A DNA stretch of 6,695 nucleotides from Nitriliruptoraceae bacterium. Lineage in GTDB: Bacteria; Actinomycetota; Nitriliruptoria; Nitriliruptorales; Nitriliruptoraceae. The DNA is taken from the NCBI GenBank assembly GCA_007123425.1, contig SKLC01000370.1:1-6695 (forward strand), given 5' to 3'. This document shows positions 1 through 5,115 of the stretch, one piece after another (position 1 is the stretch's first letter; the number at the start of each line of letters is the position of its first letter). The notes below the pieces were generated by a model. The model did no database searches, was not told the DNA's origin, and was given only the letters and a program-made list of their open reading frames with translations. A program made the position numbers and the translations under genes.

Positions 1-677
1 ATGGGTGCGACCCCGACGATCGGCGCGGGGGTCTGGCGCAGCGCGGCCCCGATCGCGGGCACGGTGCGCACCGGGTCGATCGAGACCACCGGGTTCGAGG
101 GCGCGACGAGCACGGCGTCGGCGCTCAGCAGCGCCTCCACCACCCCCGGTGCCGGCTGGGCCTCGGCGGCGGCGGCGAGATCGACCGCCACGACCTCGGG
201 CCGGCCCCGCTCGCGGACCCAGTACTCCTGGAAGTGCAGGTCGCGCCCGTCGGCGGTGCGCATCCGGGTCTCCGCCTCGTCGTCGGTGGCCGGCAGCAGG
301 CGCACCTCGACGCCGAAGGCCGTGCGGACCTCGTCGGCGACGACGGAGAGAGGCACGCCGGCGCGCAGCCGCTGTGTGCGGTGCAGGTGGGTGGCCAGGT
401 CCCGGTCGCCGAGGGTGAACCAGCGCGGCGCGCCGAACCGCTCGAGCTCCTCGGCCACCACCTCCGACTCGTCGGCGCGCCCCCACTGGCGGTCCGGGTC
501 GACCACGCCGGCGAGGTGGTAGGTGATCGAGTCGAGGTCGGGGCAGATGCGCAGGTCGTGGAGCCACAGGTCGTCGCCGACGTTGACCACGGCGAGGATG
601 TCCTCGGCGGGCAGCACGCGCACGAGCCCCTTGAGGAAGCGGGCGGCGCCGACGCCGCCGGCGAGGACCACGTGCAT
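1..677 (-). CDS. fbiA: FbiA/CofD, 2-phospho-L-lactate (phosphoenolpyruvyl) transferase, C-terminus cut by window edge
   Basis: This enzyme of coenzyme F420 synthesis transfers the phospholactyl or phosphoenolpyruvyl group from a guanosine-diphospho donor to the deazaflavin FO, giving (dehydro)F420-0 in the cytoplasm. Translating the minus strand from the ATG at 677-675 gives 225 uninterrupted residues. Visible family motifs are the N-terminal nucleotide-binding LAGGVGAARFLKGL (5-18), VVNVGDDLW (30-38), RICPDLDS (43-50), FTLGDRDLATHLHRTQRL, LLPATDD, HFQEYWVRERG and APSNPVVSIDPV. From memory this closely parallels M. tuberculosis FbiA (about 330 residues), so about 100 C-terminal residues lie beyond the left edge. 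The start is supported by AGGGAG six bases upstream. The gene is divergent from fbiC, and the gamma-glutamyl ligase gene fbiB/cofE is expected next to it outside the window. The family call is firm. Whether the donor is the phosphoenolpyruvyl type, as in mycobacteria, is inferred. Confidence 0.95.
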   Translation of the reverse strand, partial: MHVVLAGGVGAARFLKGLVRVLPAEDILAVVNVGDDLWLHDLRICPDLDSITYHLAGVVDPDRQWGRADESEVVAEELERFGAPRWFTLGDRDLATHLHRTQRLRAGVPLSVVADEVRTAFGVEVRLLPATDDEAETRMRTADGRDLHFQEYWVRERGRPEVVAVDLAAAAEAQPAPGVVEALLSADAVLVAPSNPVVSIDPVRTVPAIGAALRQTPAPIVGVAP

Positions 678-719
678 CTGTCGCTCCCTGCCTGTGTCGG
701 ACCGGCTCGCGGAGTGGGG

Positions 720-725
720 AGCCTA
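720..725 (-). promoter_or_regulatory. Candidate -10 element for fbiA
   Basis: Read on the minus strand, the hexamer is TAGGCT, matching the actinobacterial TANNNT -10 pattern. It would start transcription near 713 and give a leader of about 35 bases carrying the AGGGAG ribosome binding site. No convincing -35 hexamer sits 16-19 bases upstream. The call rests on one short motif in a plausible position. Confidence 0.35.
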
Positions 726-802
726 GGGCGTGGCGGTGCCGCCTCCGGTCGCCTCGGCGTGGGCCCACGGGGGCCGTGGCGGCCGGTGGTGGCTGTGGTC
801 CC

Positions 803-808
803 TAGGAT
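803..808 (+). promoter_or_regulatory. Candidate -10 element for fbiC
   Basis: TAGGAT matches the TANNNT pattern and lies about 30 bases before the GTG start, so transcription would begin near 815 with a short leader containing GGAGGAG. Like the fbiA element on the other strand, it is embedded in a CCTAGG palindrome followed by NT. No good -35 hexamer is seen. Confidence 0.4.
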
Positions 809-837
809 GGCGGGAGCCATCGTGGAGGAGTGCGCGC

Positions 838-3444
838 GTGGGAGACCAGACCGAGCCGGACGCGGCGACCCTGGAGCGGCTGCGGCCGCGTGCGCTCAAG
901 CGGGCCGAGACCGGGCGCACGCTGGGGCGCGACGAGGCGGCGGCGCTGCTCACCTGCCGGGGCGAGGACCTCGACCGGCTGGTGGCGATCGCCGGCCGGG
1001 TCCGCGACGTCGCCCCCTGGTACGCGGAGGGCGGCACCCACCGCGCCCCCGACGGCCGCCCACGGGTGACCTACTCGCGCAAGGTCTTCATCCCGCTGAC
1101 GCATCTGTGCCGCGACACCTGCGGCTACTGCACGTTCGCGTGGCCGCCGAAGAAGGACCTGCCGGCGTTCCTCTCGCCCGACGAGGTGCTCGAGATCGCG
1201 CGCAAGGGCCAGGCGGCGGGCTGCAAGGAGGCGCTGTTCACCCTCGGCGACAAGCCGGAGCTGCGCTACCCGGCGGCGGCCGAGTGGCTCGAGGCCCGGG
1301 GCTACGCCTCCACGCTGGAGTACCTGCGGGCCGTGGCCGTGCAGGTGATCGAGGAGACCGGGCTGCTGCCCCACCTCAACCCCGGCGTGATGACCTGGTC
1401 GGAGATGGCCACGCTCAAGCCGGTCTCGCCCTCGATGGGGATGATGCTCGAGTCCACCTCCGAGCGGCTGCTGGCCAAGGGCGAGGCCCACTTCAACTCG
1501 CCCGACAAGGACCCGGCCACGCGGCTGCGCGTGCTCGAGGACGCCGGGCGCCTGTCGATCCCGTTCACCTCGGGCCTGCTGATCGGCATCGGCGAGACGC
1601 TGGTGGAGCGCATCGAGACGCTGCTGTCGCTGCGTGAGACGCACCGCCGCTACGGGCACCTGCAGGAGGTGATCGTCCAGAACTTCCGGGCCAAGCCCGA
1701 CACGGCGATGAGGGACGCGCCCGAGCCCACCACCGACGACCTGGTGGCAACGATCGCGACCGCGCGGGTGCTGCTGGGGCCCAAGATCCACCTGCAGGCG
1801 CCCCCCAACCTCTCCCCGGGTGCCGAGCGCGCGGTGCTGGCGGCGGGCATCGACGACTGGGGTGGCGTGTCGCCGATCACCCCCGATCACGTCAACCCGG
1901 AGGCCCCCTGGCCTCACCTCGACGCGCTCGCCCAGCGCAGCGCCGACGAGGGCTTCGAGCTGGTCGAGCGGCTGTGCGTCTACCCGGAGTACGTCGGGCA
2001 GCCCGATCCGTGGCTGGCCGGCCGGATGCGCGCTCCGGTGGCGGCGCTGGCCGACACCACGGGGCTGGCGCGCCCCGGGGCGAGGCCTGCGCCCCAGACC
2101 TGGCAGGACCCCGACCCCGGTGAGCGCGCGCTGAGCGCGGAGATGGAGGCGGTGATCTCCGGTGACGAGGCCGGTGGGTCGGCCGCCGACGGTCGCAACG
2201 CCCGCTCGGCGATCGCCGACGACGAGCTGCACCGCGCGGTGTACGGAGACGTGCACGCGATCGCCGACGGGGTGGTCGCCGCCAACGCGCCCCGCATCGA
2301 GGCGCCGGCACGCTCGACGATCCGTCCCGAGGTCGCCGCGGCGCTGGCCAAGGCCCAGCGCGGGGTGGTGCTCGACGACGACGAGGCGCTGCTGCTGTTC
2401 GACACGACCGGCGTGGAGCTCGACGCGCTGGCCGCGGCCGCCGACGAGGTCCGCGCCGAGCGCGTCGGCGACGAGGTCACCTACGTCGTCAACCGCAACA
2501 TCAACTTCACCAACGTCTGCTACACCGGCTGTCGCTTCTGCGCCTTCGCGCAGCGCCGCGACGACCCGGACGCCTACACGCTCGGGCTCGAGCAGGTCGC
2601 CGACCGGGCCGAGGAGGCCTGGGTCCAGGGGGCGACCGAGGTGTGCCTGCAGGGCGGCATCCACCCGGACCTGCCCGGCGATCACTACTTCGAGATCCTG
2701 GATGCGATCAAGCGCCGCCTGCCCGAGATGCACATCCACGCCTTCAGCCCCATGGAGGTGGTCAACGGCGCCTCGCAGCTGGGCATCTCCATCCGGGAGT
2801 GGCTCACCGAGGCCCGCGACCGCGGCCTGGGCTCCATCCCGGGAACGGCCGCGGAGATCCTCGACGACGAGATCCGCTGGGTGCTGACCAAGGGCAAGCT
2901 GCCGACCTCGGCCTGGATCGAGGTGGTCACCACCGCCCACGACCTCGGGGTGCCCTCCTCGTCGACGATGATGTTCGGCCACGTCGACGAGCCGCGCCAC
3001 TGGGTGGGCCACATCAAGCTGCTGCGTCGGCTCCAGGAGCAGACGGGCGGGTTCACCGAGTTCGTGCCGTTGCCGTTCGTCCACCAGCTCGCCCCGATCT
3101 ACCTCGCCGGGGTGGCCCGGCCCGGGCCGGGCTGGGAGGACTCGCGGCGTGTGCACGCCGTGGCGCGGCTGCTGCTGGCAGGGGAGATCGACAACATCCA
3201 GCTCTCCTGGGTCAAGCTCGGCCTCGACCGCGCGGTCATGCTGCTCGACGGCGGCGTCAACGACCTCGGCGGCACGCTCATGGAGGAGACCATCTCGCGG
3301 ATGGCCGGCTCCGAGCACGGGGTGCGCCAGAGCCCCGAGGCGCTGCGCGAGGTGGCCGAGGCCGCGGGCCGGCCGGTCGCCGAGCGGACCACCACCTACG
3401 ACCGCCGCGAGTCCGCGGGCATCCGCTACCAGCTGTTGACCTGA
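838..3444 (+). CDS. fbiC: FbiC, bifunctional FO synthase (CofG-CofH fusion)
   Basis: This radical SAM enzyme makes 7,8-didemethyl-8-hydroxy-5-deazariboflavin (FO), the F420 chromophore, from tyrosine and 5-amino-6-ribitylamino-uracil. The 868-residue product is close to mycobacterial FbiC (about 856). The N-terminal CofG half has the 4Fe-4S/SAM motif CRDTCGYC (Cys91, 95, 98), HLQEVIVQNF ending near residue 283, and DWGGVSPITPDHVNPEAPWP starting near residue 340. A linker of low conservation (roughly 430-520) leads to the CofH half, with NRNINFTNVCYTGCRFC (Cys561, 565, 568), LQGGIHPDLPG (604 onward), IPGTAAEILDDEIR (667 onward) and STMMFGH (709-715). Both cysteine triads are intact, so both half-reactions should work. 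The GTG at 838 is preferred over upstream in-frame codons because GGAGGAG (824-830) precedes it by seven bases. The gene is divergent from fbiA; in M. tuberculosis the two are far apart. Confidence 0.97.
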   Translation: MGDQTEPDAATLERLRPRALKRAETGRTLGRDEAAALLTCRGEDLDRLVAIAGRVRDVAPWYAEGGTHRAPDGRPRVTYSRKVFIPLTHLCRDTCGYCTFAWPPKKDLPAFLSPDEVLEIARKGQAAGCKEALFTLGDKPELRYPAAAEWLEARGYASTLEYLRAVAVQVIEETGLLPHLNPGVMTWSEMATLKPVSPSMGMMLESTSERLLAKGEAHFNSPDKDPATRLRVLEDAGRLSIPFTSGLLIGIGETLVERIETLLSLRETHRRYGHLQEVIVQNFRAKPDTAMRDAPEPTTDDLVATIATARVLLGPKIHLQAPPNLSPGAERAVLAAGIDDWGGVSPITPDHVNPEAPWPHLDALAQRSADEGFELVERLCVYPEYVGQPDPWLAGRMRAPVAALADTTGLARPGARPAPQTWQDPDPGERALSAEMEAVISGDEAGGSAADGRNARSAIADDELHRAVYGDVHAIADGVVAANAPRIEAPARSTIRPEVAAALAKAQRGVVLDDDEALLLFDTTGVELDALAAAADEVRAERVGDEVTYVVNRNINFTNVCYTGCRFCAFAQRRDDPDAYTLGLEQVADRAEEAWVQGATEVCLQGGIHPDLPGDHYFEILDAIKRRLPEMHIHAFSPMEVVNGASQLGISIREWLTEARDRGLGSIPGTAAEILDDEIRWVLTKGKLPTSAWIEVVTTAHDLGVPSSSTMMFGHVDEPRHWVGHIKLLRRLQEQTGGFTEFVPLPFVHQLAPIYLAGVARPGPGWEDSRRVHAVARLLLAGEIDNIQLSWVKLGLDRAVMLLDGGVNDLGGTLMEETISRMAGSEHGVRQSPEALREVAEAAGRPVAERTTTYDRRESAGIRYQLLT

Positions 3445-3463
3445 CCGCGGGCCCGCCGCGCGT

Positions 3464-3557
3464 CGCCGCGTGTCCGACGGCGGGTCGCGAGCTCCTGGAC
3501 CGGCGCGCCTCGCGGCGTGTCGGACGGCGGGTCGCGGGCTCCTGGGCCGACGCGCGT
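3464..3557 (+). repeat. Two tandem imperfect 47-base repeats, each hairpin-forming
   Basis: Bases 3464-3510 and 3511-3557 agree at 41 of 47 positions by direct comparison. A flanking heptamer CGCGC(G/C)T occurs at 3457-3463, 3504-3510 and 3551-3557. In copy 2, GCGTGTCGG (3515-3523) pairs with CCGACGCGC (3547-3555) as a nine-base stem with one G-T wobble. In copy 1 the equivalent arms (3468-3476 with 3500-3508) pair less well, with two wobbles and one C/C mismatch, but an alternative GTCC/GGAC stem is available. The pair starts 20 bases after the fbiC stop. It may act as an mRNA 3' end, a U-tract-free terminator or an interspersed repeat; the sequence does not decide. No gene is seen in 3445-3731. 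Confidence 0.8.
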
Positions 3558-3611
3558 CGGTGCGTGATCCGTCCGCGAACCCGGGTGCGGTCCGGCCGTG
3601 CCCTGCCGCGT

Positions 3612-3644
3612 GGGCGGGTGGTCCACGCCTGCGTCGACCCGCCC
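3612..3644 (+). terminator. Strong hairpin between fbiC and the sigma factor gene, possible U-less terminator
   Basis: GGGCGGGT (3612-3619) pairs perfectly with ACCCGCCC (3637-3644). The 17-base loop contains a further small ACG/CGT stem. An A-rich rather than T-rich stretch follows, so it is not a classical intrinsic terminator, although stems without a U-tract are often proposed as terminators in actinobacteria. It separates the fbiC transcript from the sigma-factor promoter immediately downstream. Confidence 0.45.
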
Positions 3645-3669
3645 CTGAACATAAACAAGAATCTGTACA

Positions 3670-3703
3670 GAAACTTGACAAAACTCTGGACGTCGGGCAT
3701 GCT
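3670..3703 (+). promoter_or_regulatory. Overlapping sigma-70-like and ECF-like promoter patterns upstream of the SigK-like gene
   Basis: A perfect TTGACA (3675-3680) is followed after 17 bases by CATGCT (3698-3703), a fair -10. Overlapping it, GAAAC (3670-3674) is followed after 16 bases by CGTC (3691-3694), the layout of many ECF promoters (AAC-type -35, CGTC-type -10). The block sits in an AT-rich island (about 3646-3690) that stands out in otherwise very GC-rich DNA. The ECF pattern differs from the published M. tuberculosis SigK consensus as I recall it, so autoregulation is only a possibility. Confidence 0.55.
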
Positions 3704-3726
3704 CCGGGTATCGAACCCGAACGGAG
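3702..3726 (+). promoter_or_regulatory. Inverted repeat in the sigma-factor leader that could mask the ribosome binding site
   Basis: Inner arms CGGGT (3705-3709) and ACCCG (3715-3719) enclose the loop ATCGA. Outer arms CTCC (3702-3705) and GGAG (3723-3726) can also pair, with C3705 usable by either stem, and the right outer arm is the ribosome binding site of the downstream gene. If transcription starts at the ECF-like site (near 3700) the whole hairpin is in the mRNA. If it starts at the sigma-70-like site (near 3710) the left arm is lost, and the repeat would be at most a DNA operator. Confidence 0.4.
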
Positions 3727-3731
3727 TCCCC

Positions 3732-4394
3732 GTGAGCGCCGCAGCCACCCACGCAGGTCCGGCCGTCCTCAAGCCCCGTCCCACCCGCCGCGGGGGGCGC
3801 GCGCACGCCCGGACCGCGGCGCCGGTGGCCGTGAGGGAGGTGGCCGCCGAGACCGCTGACGAGCAGCTGCTGGTCGCGGCCGGTCACGGCGACGCCGCGG
3901 CCTTCGCACAGCTCTACGACCGGCTCGCGCCGCGGGTCCTCGGCGTCGCGGTGCGTGTCCTGCGGGACCGCGCGATGGCGGAGGAGGTCGCCCAGGAGGT
4001 CCTGGTCGAGGTGTGGCGCAAGGCCGACCGCTTCGACCCCGAGCGGGGCACCGCCGCCGGCTGGGTGACGACCCTGGCCCACCGGCGCGCCGTGGACCGG
4101 GTGCGCAGCGAGCAGGCCGCGCGCGACCGGGACCTCGCGGTCACGCGCCGGGAGACCCAGCCCGCCTTCGACTCGGTCGAGGAGGAGGTCACGGCCCGGC
4201 TCGATCACGGACAGGTGCACGTGGCCCTGGCCGCCCTCACGCCCCGCCAGCGCGAGGCGATCGAGCTCGCCTACTTCGGGGGACACACCTACCGGGAGGT
4301 CGCCCGCGTGCTCGGCATCCCCGAGGGCACGGCCAAGTCCCGGCTGCGCGACGGGCTGCTGCGCCTCCAGCAGGCCCTGGCCGGCCTGGTCTAA
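3732..4394 (+). CDS. sigK: SigK-like ECF RNA polymerase sigma factor
   Basis: This is a 220-residue group 4 (ECF) sigma factor. Region 2 spans about residues 43-130: DEQLLVAAGHGDAAAFAQLY, RVLRDRAMAEEVAQEVLVEVW and AGWVTTLAHRRAVDRVRSEQA, where the LAHRRAVDRVR stretch is typical of the SigK/RskA-controlled group. Region 4 spans about 162-216: ALTPRQREAIELAYFGGHTYREVARVLGIPEGTAKSRLRDGLLRL, a helix-turn-helix for the -35 element. The GTG start at 3732 is supported by GGAG five bases upstream and by the promoter just before it. This gives an N-terminal extension of about 40 residues rich in Arg, Pro and Ala that mycobacterial SigK lacks; a shorter product from a GTG near 3840 is possible but less well supported. 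Such factors are normally held by a membrane anti-sigma encoded next door, but the next gene is whiB2. Family call firm; sigK orthology probable. Confidence 0.9.
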   Translation: MSAAATHAGPAVLKPRPTRRGGRAHARTAAPVAVREVAAETADEQLLVAAGHGDAAAFAQLYDRLAPRVLGVAVRVLRDRAMAEEVAQEVLVEVWRKADRFDPERGTAAGWVTTLAHRRAVDRVRSEQAARDRDLAVTRRETQPAFDSVEEEVTARLDHGQVHVALAALTPRQREAIELAYFGGHTYREVARVLGIPEGTAKSRLRDGLLRLQQALAGLV

Positions 4395-4408
4395 GACCCG
4401 CGCCCGGG

Positions 4409-4432
4409 AGGGGTCATGGCCGCTCGACCCCT
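4409..4432 (+). terminator. Hairpin after the sigma factor gene, probable terminator
   Basis: AGGGGTC (4409-4415) pairs perfectly with GACCCCT (4426-4432) around a ten-base loop, starting 15 bases after the TAA stop. A weaker GGGGT/ACCCC pair (4440-4444 with 4459-4463) follows. There is no T-tract directly after the first stem; the short T-run at 4487-4491 is too distant to belong to it. It would separate the sigma gene from the whiB2 promoter. Confidence 0.45.
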
Positions 4433-4494
4433 GTCCATCGGGGTGGTCCGGGCCCTCGACCCCCAACCGTTGTGGTGCCACGTCGATTTTTCGC

Positions 4495-4523
4495 TTGACC
4501 GATCGCGTTCCGCTGCCGACAAT
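4495..4523 (+). promoter_or_regulatory. Promoter of whiB2 (TTGACC, 17 bases, GACAAT)
   Basis: TTGACC (4495-4500) and GACAAT (4518-4523) are separated by exactly 17 bases, a near-consensus housekeeping promoter and the best-formed one in the window. Transcription would start around 4530, giving a leader of about 38 bases. The -10 hexamer overlaps the left arm of an 11-base inverted repeat. Confidence 0.7.
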
Positions 4524-4556
4524 GACATAGATGTAGTTCCAACGCTGTCGGCAGCG
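4511..4556. promoter_or_regulatory. Perfect 11-base inverted repeat spanning the whiB2 promoter and leader, candidate operator
   Basis: CGCTGCCGACA (4511-4521) and TGTCGGCAGCG (4546-4556) are exact reverse complements separated by 24 bases. The left arm covers the end of the spacer and most of the -10 hexamer; the right arm ends where the GAGGAG ribosome binding site begins. The right arm with its preceding CGC also forms its own hairpin, CGCTG-TCGG-CAGCG (4543-4556), which would be in the mRNA. The placement suggests a dimeric repressor or autoregulator binding across the promoter. The binding protein is unknown to me. Confidence 0.55.
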
Positions 4557-4567
4557 AGGAGCGGTTG

Positions 4568-4834
4568 GTGGGTGCGATCGCCGAGCTCAGCACGAAGCTC
4601 GCGTTCGATGCGGATGAGCGCGCATGGATGCTCGAGGCCAAGTGCCTCGACGCGGATCCCGAGGCGTTCTTCCCGGAGAAGGGAGGGTCGACGCGTGAGG
4701 CCAAGCGCATCTGCTCGATCTGCCCGGTCCGGGAGGAGTGTCTCGAGTACGCGTTGGAGCACGACGAGCGGTTCGGGATCTGGGGTGGTCTCTCGGAGCG
4801 CGAGCGCCGACGGGCCAAGCGCCTGAGCGCCTGA
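4568..4834 (+). CDS. whiB2: WhiB2/WhmD-type iron-sulfur transcriptional regulator
   Basis: This 88-residue WhiB-family protein binds a 4Fe-4S cluster through Cys26, Cys49, Cys52 and Cys58 (C-X22-C-X2-C-X5-C). The segment from DPEAFFPEKGGSTREAKRIC through the turn motif GIWGG (70-74) to LSERERRRAKR is nearly what I recall for M. tuberculosis WhiB2 and Streptomyces WhiB, which control cell division and sporulation septation, in Streptomyces together with WhiA. The basic C-terminus is the DNA-contacting part. The GTG at 4568 is chosen because GAGGAG (4556-4561) lies six bases upstream; a TTG at 4565 is in frame but only three bases from that site. In M. tuberculosis whiB2 also adjoins fbiA, which supports orthology. 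It has its own promoter, so it is probably transcribed separately from the sigma gene. The family is certain and the subtype very likely. Confidence 0.95.
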   Translation: MGAIAELSTKLAFDADERAWMLEAKCLDADPEAFFPEKGGSTREAKRICSICPVREECLEYALEHDERFGIWGGLSERERRRAKRLSA

Positions 4835-4902
4835 GCGCAGCGGCGCGACCGCGTCCCGGGGCCGTCGAGCCAGTGCACCGGGACGGTGGGGCTGCAGGGG
4901 CA

Positions 4903-4921
4903 GGCCGAGCGGGGCTCGGCC
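4903..4921 (+). terminator. Perfect hairpin downstream of whiB2, possible terminator
   Basis: GGCCGAGC (4903-4910) and GCTCGGCC (4914-4921) form a perfect eight-base stem with a GGG loop, 69 bases after the whiB2 stop. An outer GCTGC/GCAGC pair (4891-4895 with 4923-4927) could lengthen it. No T-tract follows. It is the strongest structure in the 281-base gap 4835-5115, in which I see no gene. Confidence 0.45.
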
Positions 4922-4982
4922 AGCAGCGTCGGCGCCACGCCCGTGGGGGCCGACGACGGCGCCGGGGCGGCCGCAGGCCCTG

Positions 4983-4991
4983 TGGTACCGT
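4983..4991 (+). promoter_or_regulatory. Candidate extended -10 for the glycosyltransferase gene
   Basis: TGGTACCGT contains TG-N-TANNNT, an extended -10 form that can work without a -35, and no -35 hexamer is seen. Transcription would start near 4998, leaving an unusually long leader of about 118 bases that includes a GACGCC-AC-GGCGTC dyad (5069-5082). The call rests on a short motif only. Confidence 0.35.
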
Positions 4992-5115
4992 CCCGCGCTC
5001 GAACGGGATCGACCGGGCTCGCATCCGTGTCCAGGTCGCTCCCGCCTCCCGCATGCCTTGAAGGCGCAGACGCCACGGCGTCGCGTCGTGCCCTCCTGCC
5101 AGGAGCCCGTCAACG

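Noticed and set aside
730..837. Earlier start for FbiC at the first GTG of the open frame
   Set aside because: It would translate through both the candidate promoter and the GGAGGAG ribosome binding site; the extra residues do not resemble FbiC N-termini.
678..837. Possible small gene in the fbiA-fbiC gap
   Set aside because: No start with a ribosome binding site apart from those of the two flanking genes; the open frames there are compositional.
802..3681. Very long open frame on the minus strand opposite fbiC
   Set aside because: Its translation is low-complexity Arg, Gly, Ala, Val and His without domains. It is the expected antisense shadow of a GC-rich gene, and fbiC is unmistakable on the other strand.
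2643..3731. Upstream in-frame extension of the sigma factor through the 3' part of fbiC
   Set aside because: The frame is open only by composition. The promoter, AT-rich island, GGAG site and GTG at 3732 fix the start, and the extension has no protein-like features.
4821..4838. Direct duplication of GCCTGAGCG at the whiB2 stop codon
   Set aside because: It is a nine-base repeat that could be simple slippage. It creates a second out-of-frame TGA but no visible function.
4879..4995. Nine-base inverted repeat CGGGACGGT / ACCGTCCCG flanking the hairpin in the whiB2-glycosyltransferase gap
   Set aside because: With 99 bases between arms in GC-rich DNA, a match of this length is plausible by chance, and it has no clear relation to a promoter beyond touching the candidate -10.
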